A stretch of 48,875 nucleotides of DNA, from NCBI GenBank assembly GCA_006503475.1, contig RSEH01000318.1, forward strand, positions 1 to 48,875, given 5' to 3'. Numbering within the stretch: position 1 is the stretch's first letter; each line of letters starts with the position of its first letter. Below, in pieces: positions 17,254 through 27,007 of this stretch. This DNA comes from Stentor roeselii. Its lineage: Eukaryota; Ciliophora; Heterotrichea; Heterotrichida; Stentoridae. Position numbers and translations under genes: made by a program. The notes under the pieces were generated by a model. That model worked only from the letters and a program-made list of their open reading frames with translations. It ran no database searches and was not told the origin of the DNA.

Positions 17254-18639
17254 TCAGTTTTGAAGGAAATTGCAGAATTCTTGGAAGTCGATATAGCCAT
17301 CACCGTTTGTGTCTGCTTCTGTCATCATTGTTTTCAGCTGGTCCACTGAGTAGTTGGTATGAAGAACATCCATGAACTCTTCAGGAGAAATATTTCCATC
17401 CCCATTGACATCAATATCCGCAAAAACTTTCCTCAATTTTGCCTCATTTAATTCCTTATTCCAGTCAATTAAGGAAGTAATAAACTCAGAATAAGTCACC
17501 ATTCCAGTTTTATTCGTATCCATCGAAGCGACTAAAGCCAAAGGATCCTTAATTTGCATTCCAGACTTCTGAATACATTCAAGAATCATATAAGAAGCCA
17601 AAACTCCTTGTCCACTAGAGTCAACTTCATTGAAGATACTGAGAAGTCTCTCAATATCTTCAGTCATTGAAATTTTTTTCGTCATGAAAGTCAACAACGC
17701 CTTTTTAAACTTGCTTTTTTTTGAATACAAGGCAAGGTTGTTGATACTTTTCTTGCTCAACCTCTGATTTTTCGACTTTCTGATGAATTTTCGTAGCCAC
17801 TCACCGTCAAATATATCCTGAGCAGTGCATCTTTTGCTGGAGTCAACTTGAAGCATAGACCTTAAAAGACTTTTAGCTTCATCTGAAATAGTTTCCCAGG
17901 CATTTCCAGTTAAATCAAGTTCAAGGTTTTGAATCGAAATAAAATGCTCATCTTCTTTCACCCTGTCAGAAAAAGGTAAACTTCCAGAAAGCATCAGATA
18001 AAAAATAACACCTAAACTCCAAATATTGCTACTTTTTGACAAATGTCCTGAAAAATCTTCAGGGGCTCTGAAGTGGAAAGTTTTGTCATTTTCCGAAAAT
18101 TTCGAAAAATTTATGAGTTTCAATGACGAGTCTTCATCAATATTCGAAAAAAAGATATTTTCTGGCTTTAAGTCTCTATGAACAATGCTATTTTTGTGAA
18201 GATAAATCAAGGCTGATGTGATCTGTCGCATGTAAAGTGCAGCCAGATGTTCTGAAAAATGCATTCTGGATGAAATCCTTTCAAGTAGTTCCCCTCCCGA
18301 GCAGTATTCAGTAACAATGTGCAAGAAATTCGCCTCTTGATAAGCCTCATAAATTTTTATGATGTTCGGGTGGTCGAGACTTTGCAAAGTTTGGACTTCG
18401 TAAAAGATTGAATTCAGTTTGGAGCCTGATGTTTTGATTGACTTTATTACGCGCGCTTCTTTTGTCAATTTGTCAGTTGCGAGAAAAATCGATGTTCTGG
18501 GGTTTTCTGATATCGTTTCTTCGATCGTGTAGAAATCACGGTAGTTTTGCTTTTTTATCTTTACTTCTTTTGTGGGAACTAAAACTCCTGAGCGTTGTCT
18601 TGGATTTTTTACTGAGTGACTTGAGATGCATTTACCCAT
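17254..18639 (-). CDS. CDPK-type calcium-dependent kinase with degenerate active site (probable pseudokinase)
   Basis: The frame opens at ATG 18,660, but the second ATG (18,639) begins MGKCISSHS, a textbook N-myristoylation plus palmitoylation signal, so I start there. Numbers below count from the upstream Met. The kinase domain spans ~44-290 with ATP-binding Lys73, Glu88 and HRDLKPEN (161-168) intact. The DFG motif is N184-F185-S186, the glycine loop reads TISENPRTSIF, and the Asp of DxWSLG is Asn212. A junction helix precedes four EF-hands. Loop 1 (347-358) is degenerate; loops 2-4 (381-392, 417-428, 450-461) are canonical (e.g. DVNGDGNISPEE). Loss of the Mg-binding Asp implies little or no catalysis, so a Ca-switched membrane scaffold is likely. 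It ends in TGA right after EF4, the natural end. Confidence 0.9.
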   Translation of the reverse strand: MGKCISSHSVKNPRQRSGVLVPTKEVKIKKQNYRDFYTIEETISENPRTSIFLATDKLTKEARVIKSIKTSGSKLNSIFYEVQTLQSLDHPNIIKIYEAYQEANFLHIVTEYCSGGELLERISSRMHFSEHLAALYMRQITSALIYLHKNSIVHRDLKPENIFFSNIDEDSSLKLINFSKFSENDKTFHFRAPEDFSGHLSKSSNIWSLGVIFYLMLSGSLPFSDRVKEDEHFISIQNLELDLTGNAWETISDEAKSLLRSMLQVDSSKRCTAQDIFDGEWLRKFIRKSKNQRLSKKSINNLALYSKKSKFKKALLTFMTKKISMTEDIERLLSIFNEVDSSGQGVLASYMILECIQKSGMQIKDPLALVASMDTNKTGMVTYSEFITSLIDWNKELNEAKLRKVFADIDVNGDGNISPEEFMDVLHTNYSVDQLKTMMTEADTNGDGYIDFQEFCNFLQN

Positions 18640-18933
18640 TGGTTTATAATGGCTCTTCATTTAAAATTGTTTTGGGCTTTTTGGAAGGATTTGGAGGGAT
18701 TTTAAGAATTTGAGGATTGGTGGAATTTTTGATGCATGATTGATAATTGGGTTTAGAAAGGTTGGAAAAAGATTGGGAATTAATTTTGGGTTATTTGAGG
18801 ATTTGAGTTTTAGAGGAAAGGAATTGAGATGAGATTGCTTTAGGCAACTACAAGATCGTTTTAAATGAACTGAATTCTTAGTTTTATGTGTCAGTTACTC
18901 ATAAGTTAAAATATTTTTAAATAAAAATTCAAA
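18640..18933 (-). promoter_or_regulatory. Upstream region of the CDPK gene
   Basis: About 290 bp that are G/T-rich on the + strand, meaning A/C-rich and G-poor on the strand of the CDPK gene. No ORF or motif of note was seen. Confidence 0.35.
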
Positions 18934-19074
18934 ATGGATCTTTTTGAATTTCATCCGAAATTCGTTTCTTTCCCTAATCTTCCCGAATCCTCTAAAAACA
19001 ACTCATCCAGATCCAAACTCCCTTTTCCCTTAAAAAAACCTAAAAAACCTAAAACTTTCCTAAAACTTTCCTAA
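18934..19074 (+). CDS. Possible small lysine/proline-rich protein (46 aa)
   Basis: ATG to TAA, 46 codons, starting MDLFEFHPKF and ending in a basic run LKKPKKPKTFLKLS. It fills most of the gap upstream of VID27's 3' end and overlaps that end by 15 bp in convergent orientation, an arrangement common here. There is no homology evidence, so it may be a chance ORF. Confidence 0.3.
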   Translation: MDLFEFHPKFVSFPNLPESSKNNSSRSKLPFPLKKPKKPKTFLKLS

Positions 19075-20808
19075 AACTTCAATGCCTTCATTAAACGTGA
19101 CAACCGCCTTTTCACTTCCAGGTATGAACTCTCCCTTAACAACCAGATTTTTTTTTTCAATGATTTTATACTTCTCCACTTTTCCTTTCTGCACCATTTT
19201 AAAGTTCCAAAGAACAAGCCACCTGCCAGTCGATGTCAAAATAATTTCTTCTTTCCCATTTTTACTAAACTTTGCAGGTGTGAATTCAGTTTTCGTGATT
19301 TGAAGCTTGAGAAGGTCTGAAGGAGCCAAAACAAGTTTTCTAGCCTTTCTCGGCCTTTTCGAAATAGAAGCTAAAAAGCCATTGACTCCAAAAGCGAGGG
19401 TGGGCATGACGATAAGAGCTTCAGAAGAAGTTGCAAGAATCCACTGAGAGTCTAAAGTGACCTCGATGCTTTTAATGGGCAGGCCGAAGCCAGGAAAGCG
19501 AGTTTTTGCCTTTTGACCTACTTTCGAGTAGAGTTTTATCTCGCCTGACTCGCAGCCGACAGTGAGATGCTCGTCGAAAGTAGGAGAAAAACATGAAAAA
19601 CGAGGGGCAGTTGAATAAGAGTAGCTTTGGACCACGTAATTCACTGACCGTGGGTCGATACGGTACATGGAAGACCTGCTTAGTGCTAAAAAGTCGCAGG
19701 ATTCTTCACAGGAAGGGAAAGAAATACCTTTTACATCGTTTTTATAAGGAAGAGAATGACTTGAAGTTATTTTTTCTCTTGCGAAGTCGAAGGTCAAGAC
19801 AAGGCTTGGCTCGAGTTTGTTGCTTAGAAGAAGCTTTGATGATGAAGGCAAAAGATAAGTCGGCAGAATATCGCAAATGTCGCGAGAAGGATGAGGATAT
19901 GAAAGAAGCGAGGTGGAAATCACTTCTTGTGATGAGTTTGAGAAAACTGTCAATGAGTTTTTACTTGATATGAATGTTTGAATTCCTGATGAGGAGATTG
20001 ATGAGTCCGTGATTTCAGGAATTATTGAGGAGTGAAGGATTTCGTCTTGTGAGTCTTCTGAAAACGTCTCGGAGTCGCTTTGGTCGCTTAAAGATTGATT
20101 CAGCCAGATGAGATGTTCGTGTGTCAGAGGTTTTGCTTTGATTTGAAACTGTGAAACTTTGATTAAGGTTGAGTCTAGAACTTTTTGAAGATTTTCGACT
20201 GGCTGATCCATTCTGAACGAAAATACAATTCGAGTGTCTTGTTCTTCTTGAATCCACTCAACTTTATTTTCATTTTTAAAAGTCATGAAGTGAAAGTCTT
20301 GAGTAAGATAAACTCTCATCAAGATTTCATCGTAGTCGACAATATCCAAACTGAATAAAAACTCAGAAAGCATAACAACTACTAAAATAACAGTTGATTT
20401 TGAAATATCTTCTGAAGAAAGCAGGTCACCAACTGAAAAAAATAAAATTTTTTCAGAATTTTCATAACATTTTGTGATTTTCTGCTTTATTTTTGGCTCT
20501 TCTGTGAAAATTATTGGAAGGGTTGTCTTTTTTTGGATTTGGACAAGGTCCGCTTTATTTTTGAATATAAATAAAAATTCTTCTTCTGCTGTTGTCCAAG
20601 AAATCATTGAAAGACTTGTGTTTGGCTCGACTTTCGCTTCTGAGAAACTTGATAAATCTCGGAGATTGAAGGATTTGTTTAGAAATTTTCCTGAAATAGA
20701 TAATTGAGTTGAGGATAGCGAAAAATTGCAAGGAATTTTCACGGAATTATGAAGAAAGTCACCTGGAAAGGTTTGAGGTTTGAAGAGTGATTCAATCCAC
20801 TTTTTCAT
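19060..20808 (-). CDS. VID27: VID27-family protein
   Basis: 582 residues, ATG start, TAG stop. The C-terminal half carries the VID27 beta-propeller signature: FLALSRSSMYRIDPRS, FSCFSPTFDEHLTVGCESGE, IKLYSKVGQKAKTRFPGFG, PIKSIEVTLDSQWILATS. The N-terminal half has a PH-like strand pattern and a Ser/Asp-rich linker (~245-290). The yeast protein is larger (about 780 residues); the missing part is N-terminal and linker sequence. Yeast Vid27 was linked to vacuolar import and degradation of fructose-1,6-bisphosphatase. The biochemical role is unclear. This is the intact parent-type copy of the rearranged pseudogene at 37.3-38.5 kb and the last gene of the dense core. Confidence 0.9.
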   Translation of the reverse strand: MKKWIESLFKPQTFPGDFLHNSVKIPCNFSLSSTQLSISGKFLNKSFNLRDLSSFSEAKVEPNTSLSMISWTTAEEEFLFIFKNKADLVQIQKKTTLPIIFTEEPKIKQKITKCYENSEKILFFSVGDLLSSEDISKSTVILVVVMLSEFLFSLDIVDYDEILMRVYLTQDFHFMTFKNENKVEWIQEEQDTRIVFSFRMDQPVENLQKVLDSTLIKVSQFQIKAKPLTHEHLIWLNQSLSDQSDSETFSEDSQDEILHSSIIPEITDSSISSSGIQTFISSKNSLTVFSNSSQEVISTSLLSYPHPSRDICDILPTYLLPSSSKLLLSNKLEPSLVLTFDFAREKITSSHSLPYKNDVKGISFPSCEESCDFLALSRSSMYRIDPRSVNYVVQSYSYSTAPRFSCFSPTFDEHLTVGCESGEIKLYSKVGQKAKTRFPGFGLPIKSIEVTLDSQWILATSSEALIVMPTLAFGVNGFLASISKRPRKARKLVLAPSDLLKLQITKTEFTPAKFSKNGKEEIILTSTGRWLVLWNFKMVQKGKVEKYKIIEKKNLVVKGEFIPGSEKAVVTFNEGIEVLGKF

Positions 20809-22184
20809 TAGATATACTGGGGGAGGATGGGGATTAGTTTAATTGGGGATAAGTTAATAATATTTTTAATAAATTTATACAGTTTGGTTTGGATAGTGTG
20901 ATTGAGTGATCCTTTTTTTCTTATTTTATTGATGATTCAACAACTCGATCAAATAACAGGCTATAAATGTATGAATCATGTAATTCTAAAATCTAATTTA
21001 TTTCTTAAGTATACACATTATGTATCCTTAGCCTTCAGACTGTGTAGAGGAAATGAATGAGATAATCTATTAAAAAATTTACTTAAAATATATCTCCAAT
21101 CAAATCATATCATTTTTCATTGAAATATAAGATATTAGAAATACTGTGAATCTAACTTATCTTTTCTTTTCTTCAACTTTAGCTTCAAAACTTTGAAATC
21201 GCATTCGGTCTTGCTTTGTTAAGCATCTTTTTCCATTCTATAAAAAAACTCTACACCAACTGAAGGTTTAGAAAAGATTGAAAAAAATTTAGACCTATTA
21301 AGCAGATGCTCAACAAAGCAAGACCATCAAGCAACTCCAAAATTTCATTGATCGTTTTTGCAAATGTTTTCGAAAAATAGTGAAAAATTATTCAATCGGA
21401 TATATTTCAAACAACAACGCGAGAAATAATTCGTTTGATAAAAGTTCAATAGAAGGTTAATAAGTTTCTAGATATAGCCTTTTCATTTTTCTTCATTAAG
21501 TTTCTTTGTTTCCAAATTAAAATCTATTTCATTACTTTTGAAATACTTGAAGTTTTGGGTAAAGCTTTTTTGTTAGTCAATTCAATTATTAGCCTGAATT
21601 ATTCTGACAAATATTTTGAAAAAATTTCGATTAATTAACCTTAGTTAGTCTATTCTAGAGTAAGTAATACCAATTTATATTCATAAACAAGAATCATGTA
21701 CTTGCTGTCAAATAATCAATTCTTCAAATGGCAATTAAACTTATACCTAATTAGAGTAAAGTTTGATTTTTAAGTATTCTGATCTTTAATATTGATTCTT
21801 GAATAAAAATTAGCACAGACTTATAAAATTCTTGTCAATTTTCATCCCTTTTACGAATCCCTTGTAAGTATTCAAAAATTGAAATTTTATGAGGTTACCC
21901 TACTGGATTAGTTGATTCATGCATACGGTATTGATTTTTTCACCGCATAAACTATAATTTGATTTCTTCATCATACTTTATTCAGCTTTCCTTGCAAGAT
22001 TCGAACCTTTGAACATAAACTTACAATCCGGTTGCCTAAAAATTCAGATTCACCTAGAAAGAGTATATTATAATAGTGCCTAAGTTTGAGGAATTGTTCA
22101 AAGTTGGATCTAGTTGTTGAAATATATACTTAAACTTTACTACATCTAAATTCAAGGTAGATTTTTATTAAATCATAGCCATAA
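20809..22184. other. AT-rich non-coding gap at the core/subtelomere border
   Basis: 1.4 kb without a credible ORF. It holds an inverted repeat (21,207-21,325) and a tRNA-like B-box (21,994-22,007 on the minus strand). GC content drops visibly compared with the region to the left. The last ~100 bp presumably contain the promoter of the AAA/nuclease gene. Confidence 0.6.
21207..21325. repeat. Inverted repeat, 21-bp arms, 77-bp loop
   Basis: Left arm 21,207-21,227 begins GGTCTTGCTTTGTT and right arm 21,305-21,325 ends AACAAAGCAAGACC. The arms pair at 20 of 21 positions. No matching target duplication or longer terminal inverted repeat was obvious by eye. It could be a hairpin RNA, a remnant of a small inverted-repeat element, or a fold-back replication or recombination site. 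Confidence 0.7.
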
Positions 22185-24308
22185 ATGTATTCAAAGGTAT
22201 TCAAGGCCTTGAGTCTGCGAAAAAATTCTCTTTTGACTAGAAATTTCTCAGATGAAATCAAAAAAACAAAAATCTTTCATAGTGGAGGGCATTTCGATGA
22301 ACTTCTATCTGGAAGATATGTGTTTGCTGACAAGTCTTTGTTTATCAGATCTATCTTGAATCGGAAAAATCTTCTAATCACTAGACCTCGAAGATGGGGA
22401 AAATCGTTGAATTTGGATATGGTCAGGTCATTCTTCAGTCCAAAAGTTTTTCAAGATGGGACTTATGCTGTTGATGAGCAAAAAAAAGATGCTTTCAAAA
22501 AACTTAAAATCGGAAAACTACCTTATCCAGAAAATCCTTTCATTTCAAACAGTAAAGAAAAAAAAATCATTGACCTTCAAGGTACAGTTCCTGTTTTTAA
22601 AGTTACATTCGATGATATTGCTAGTCCAATGTCTACAAAAGATATTGACCATCAGGTTGCAGATATGTTGATAGACTCTGTAATGGCACACTCTTACTTA
22701 CTTAAGTCATCGAAGGTTGATAGCCTAGTGTTGGGGCATCTGATGGATGCATATAATAATGGCTATAAAGGGTATGAAAGCCTTAGTTATATTGCTATAG
22801 CAGGAACAATAAAAATACTTATTAGTGCTATAAGCGCACATTTTAATTCAAAAGTCATTATACTTATTGATGAGTATGATAAATTCCTTGTATCATTGGC
22901 TGATCAAAATAATGAATTATATGATCATGGGTTAGGATTATATACAAAGCTACTTTCACCTCTTAAATCTAGTGAATCAATAATCCAATTAAGCATTTTA
23001 GTAGGGGTCTCAAAGCTAGGTAAAACTAGTGTCCTCTCAGGATTAAATGCTTTTACCCATGATTCAGTGCAAGCACCTCAGACTGAAGAGTTCTTTGGAT
23101 TAACTGAAAATGAAATCGAAACTTTAATAAGCGAAGCAAATGAATTAACAGGCTATAAGTTGGACGAAAAGGATATAAAAGAAACACTTAAAGAGCGTTA
23201 TAATGGATACAAAATTGGAAGCTCAATAATTTATAATCCTTATTCAATAATGAACTCTTTATATTCATTAGCCGATGATTACGCATATCCAGAATCAAAA
23301 AAGAAGGAAAAGGAAAATATATACCTCAACTACTGGGCGAATTCAGGTTCAACTAAAATTCTTGATGATTCATTCAAATATTTTAGTAATGAAAAAGAAA
23401 TTGAGTCATTGATTAAAGAAGGATTTGTAAATTTCCGTCCGGTTGATTCATACATAATGAAAATAGAAAATGATTTAAAATTAAATAATCCAGATTTAGA
23501 CTCGAAAGGGACAGACTTATTGATTAAGACTTTATGTGCAGATAAAAATGTTTTTTTAACTTTCATGCTCGATACAGGATATTTAACACATGTAAAAAAA
23601 AATGAATATAAGATTCCGAATAAGGAAGTATCAGAAACCTTCCTCAAACGCTTAATACCTATATGGTTAGGACTAAAATATCCTAATTTTCATGATAACC
23701 AACTTGATGACTCTCATATCGAAGACATCAAATTTTTTTGTGAATCGATACAGAAAAACTTTTTAGATAAAACAATTCCAAACGATGACCCTGAACATTT
23801 ATTCCAAGATTTGATTTATTTTAGCCTGTTGAATCAAAAATCTAAATTGGCAAATTATTTAGCTGAAAATGAATCAAGTTATAATACTAGAAAAAGAATG
23901 GATTTAATATTACTTCCTATTGAAAAAAGATCAGAGACATTATTTGTATTGGAGCTAAAAAAAGAACCAAATAAACCAACAAATACTGAAGTAACCAAAA
24001 ATAACGAAAATGATGCAATAAATGAAAAAAAAAACATCATAAAATTACGAGAAAGACTAGAAAATAGTGCAATCCACCAGATTATGGAAAGATACACAAA
24101 GTCAGTGGAAGCCATTTTAGAAAAAGAAAACTACATAAAAAAAATAACCCTTCGAGCAGTAGTATTCGTACTTGAAGAAGGTAAATGGATTATATCAGCA
24201 AAAGAAATCACATTTGATGTAACTAGCTTTACTCACGCAGTGAAGGCTTTCAATAGTGGTCTCATACCGAAACAGAATCTATTCGAAGTATTAGATCAGT
24301 TTAGATAG
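22185..24308 (+). CDS. AAA-ATPase-like plus PD-(D/E)XK nuclease fusion protein (bacterial-type family)
   Basis: 707 residues, ATG start, TAG stop. After a basic N-terminus (1-22) comes the AAA-ATPase_like domain (PF09820 type): YVFADKSLFI, the P-loop variant LLITRPRRWGKSLNLDM (Walker A Lys73), Walker B LIDEYDK (227-233), FFGLTENEIETLI, and RYNGYKIG...IYNPYSIMNSL (339-359), with YWANSGS beyond. GYLTHVK...IPNKEVSETFLKRL links to a C-terminal PD-(D/E)XK nuclease-like domain (PF08011/DUF1703 type) with Asp573 (KRMDLIL), Glu590-x-Lys592 (LELKK) and Q632IMERY. Such proteins are common in bacteria and scattered in protists; their function is unsettled. The N-terminus lacks acidic residues up to 22 and ends RNFS, like a mitochondrial presequence with an R-3 cleavage site. 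The gene is intact, intron-free and AT-rich. Confidence 0.93.
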   Translation: MYSKVFKALSLRKNSLLTRNFSDEIKKTKIFHSGGHFDELLSGRYVFADKSLFIRSILNRKNLLITRPRRWGKSLNLDMVRSFFSPKVFQDGTYAVDEQKKDAFKKLKIGKLPYPENPFISNSKEKKIIDLQGTVPVFKVTFDDIASPMSTKDIDHQVADMLIDSVMAHSYLLKSSKVDSLVLGHLMDAYNNGYKGYESLSYIAIAGTIKILISAISAHFNSKVIILIDEYDKFLVSLADQNNELYDHGLGLYTKLLSPLKSSESIIQLSILVGVSKLGKTSVLSGLNAFTHDSVQAPQTEEFFGLTENEIETLISEANELTGYKLDEKDIKETLKERYNGYKIGSSIIYNPYSIMNSLYSLADDYAYPESKKKEKENIYLNYWANSGSTKILDDSFKYFSNEKEIESLIKEGFVNFRPVDSYIMKIENDLKLNNPDLDSKGTDLLIKTLCADKNVFLTFMLDTGYLTHVKKNEYKIPNKEVSETFLKRLIPIWLGLKYPNFHDNQLDDSHIEDIKFFCESIQKNFLDKTIPNDDPEHLFQDLIYFSLLNQKSKLANYLAENESSYNTRKRMDLILLPIEKRSETLFVLELKKEPNKPTNTEVTKNNENDAINEKKNIIKLRERLENSAIHQIMERYTKSVEAILEKENYIKKITLRAVVFVLEEGKWIISAKEITFDVTSFTHAVKAFNSGLIPKQNLFEVLDQFR

Positions 24309-27007
24309 AAATAAATTTATTGATTCGGTTTATTATAGTGAACTTATTATAAAATTCTCTTTAAATTTGATATAAGTGATAAAGTATAATGCCCATAAAT
24401 GCCATCAAAGATCAGTTTAGTTTTGAAAATACTTCAATCATTTCTAATGCAGGAATACGATATTGGAAACAATCAATTTAATCTGCTTTCTTCTGAATGA
24501 CTTCAAAGAGTGAGCTCACCTTATTGTAAGCTTGATGATAATCTTTTCTTTTCTTCGCTCGGATGTCTTCAAGTTGAAAATTTACCAAACATTTCAATGA
24601 AAACCTTATTTTTTTTAAGTTCAATATTGAGGACTTGTGAAATGAACTCGGCTGTGAGGCACTTTCTTATGAAAGGGGTATGTAATTCTAGTAGAACCAT
24701 TTAAAAAAAGGTCTCACTTATATTTTTTTTATATATTTAGAGACCAGATGCCTCGAACATTGAAACTCTTTAGAGTTTGGGAATGAAATCGTGGTGGCTT
24801 GAGATTTTGATTCATTTTTATCCTGAAAAATTTAATTATGAACTAGCTAAAGCTAAGAATCTTTGTTTATAGAGAATTTAATGTGTTAACTATATACTTA
24901 ATATCCTAAATCAACATCAACTTAATTCTATATATCTATAAATAATTCATAATCTTATGCTTCAAACTACATCAATCATTTTAATATTTGTATATCTAAA
25001 ATCACTGTTTTATATTTTAATATTCATCTCTCCTAATTTAAGTATATAAGCTATATGTTCAAAATAGTTAAGGTAACCTTAGAAATTTAGAATACAGGAA
25101 ATTTATTTGATTAAAACTAAATATTTCTGTTAGTTTTATTTATAGTGAATACTATTGAGACCAGCATTATTTCCAATGTCATAGTCTTGTAATCGAGATC
25201 CTTGAAATTTATTCCATTTCCCGCAGCTTATGCTAAAATTCATTTGTATGATATATCTTCATATAAGTTTGTATTCAGCATTATAAAGTTTTTCCTAAAA
25301 ATTAAATGATTCATCTTGTAAATCAATTGATTGTTTGAAGTAATTCCAGTAATCATCCTAAACAATTTTCTTTATTCTATTCATCATAAACAGTACAACC
25401 CATAATTATATTCAATATTTCCTCTAACTCCACTTGCTTATCCTCAATCAAAACTCTTTTATACTCAAAAAATCTCAGAATAAAGTAAAAACTTTACCTC
25501 ATTCATAAGTAATCATTCTCAATATAGTCACTCGACAAACATCAACAATACAAAAACTCTTCAATTAAATCCAAAATCAATCAAACTTACTCTAAATCTA
25601 TCGAGGTTTAAATAATTATACAAAGCATTATTTATTGCAATAAAGATAAAGACAATCATCAATATCTTTCAGAACAAATAAAAACACTTCAAAGGAAAAA
25701 AAACATTTATAATTTTGACCCCATGGATTTTTGGTAAATCAGCCTTTTGTTTTGGCATATTGAACCATTTTTTTTTTTTACCTAGGGGAAAAATTTAAAT
25801 TTTTTCAAGTTGATTTTTTTCGATTGCAAGTAGTCATTAGTCGTCTTTGGGAGATTTAGACTGATTAACTCACAAAATTTAAGTTTTTAATTTAGAAATA
25901 CAAACGAGAAAAAGGAAAAAATTTCATTTTCCATATTTATCTAACAAAAAGTTAATATTTCAAGGCACATACAGCCTTATTAGATGAAGTTATGTGGACT
26001 TTTAAAAAGATAGCATTTATGTTTTGATCGTAATCTTGAATATTTCTGTTTTTTCTGGGAAATTTTGGATTTTCTTGTTGAATTAAGTGTCTTGAGCTTG
26101 ATTCTTCAATGAATTTCATCAGTTCTCTAATATCGTAGAGTTACTTCAGTCTAAATTATTCATTTTTTTATAATAATTATTCTGACACAACTCTCAAACT
26201 TTTGCAGATAGCAGAAAAGTTATAAGTAATCATTATCAACAAAGTAGCCCTTTTAAGTTGACTCAAAAGTTTACTTTCACTAAGTAAAAATTTTAGTTAT
26301 ATCTTCACAAGCCAAAAATTTCCAATTTTTAAAGAAACTATAAAATTACCAGAATTGGGAGTGAGATTGCAAATGCTCGGTACTTAGTACTACACTTCTA
26401 TCCACTTATGCCCTAGCGGGTCTATGTTTTTCATCAAAATATTTAAATTTACTGATTGCGGTCAGCAATCAATCTAGAAAGCTAGCCTTGTTTGATCGAA
26501 TGTAACCTCATAATAAAATACAATCGAGACTACTCTCAAATAAAACCTGCTTAAATTTCTCTGACTTTCAGAAGTTTTTCAGAAATTCCAAAATTTCCAA
26601 AAAATTTTGTCTTCGAAAAGTGAAAATTTGGGTCCTATCAAGAACGATTAGTTATAAGTTCTACATAAAAACTCAGTAAACGTTGAATATCAAAATTAAA
26701 CAATTTTAAATCGAAATTTATAGTCGAAGAGAAAACAGTCTAATTTTAGGTTGAATCGATCAAGTGTTTTTGAAACTTTCTTAAACAATTAAGTTTAGTT
26801 AACCTAGATTGATGTCTTTTTGCAAAACCTAGTTGCAACTACTTAAAGAGAATAAGCTATCTATGAAATAATTATTATAAAATTGTCTCCTACCTAAATT
26901 GTACTAAATCTCGACATATTTTGGATATTTTGAAACTTTTTGAAATCAAGGTGTAGATTTTCCGACCCCCACCAGTATTAATAGCCGACACTCTTTATTT
27001 TTTTACA
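24309..27007. other. AT-rich intergenic region, 2.7 kb
   Basis: Apart from a doubtful 67-codon spliced ORF on the minus strand (24,478-24,700), I see no coding sequence. A short imperfect hairpin (GGTCTC...GAGACC) lies at 24,710-24,745. Homopolymer runs occur at ~25,770. The last 60 bp before 27,008 are C-rich (CCGACCCCCACCAG near 26,961) and probably belong to the promoter of the giant gene. Confidence 0.55.
24478..24700 (-). CDS. Doubtful small spliced gene or gene fragment
   Basis: On the minus strand an ATG frame starting MVLLELHTPFIRKC runs 40-odd codons. A second frame continues it in similar style (AKKRKDYHQAYNKVSSLF) to TAA at 24,480-24,478. A GT...AG segment of 19 nt (GTAAATTTTCAACTTGAAG) would join them into 67 residues. 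Nineteen is longer than the 15-16 nt usual for this lineage, so a frameshifted relic is equally likely. Both parts look like genuine helical protein. No family recognised. Confidence 0.3.

Noticed and set aside
24510-24704. + strand 64-codon ORF
   Set aside because: It lies over the minus-strand spliced ORF or fragment, which has more protein-like composition.
24710-24745. GGTCTC...GAGACC hairpin as a terminator or element end
   Set aside because: Only 6 bp of perfect stem with an AT-rich interior; eukaryotic context gives no reason to call a terminator.
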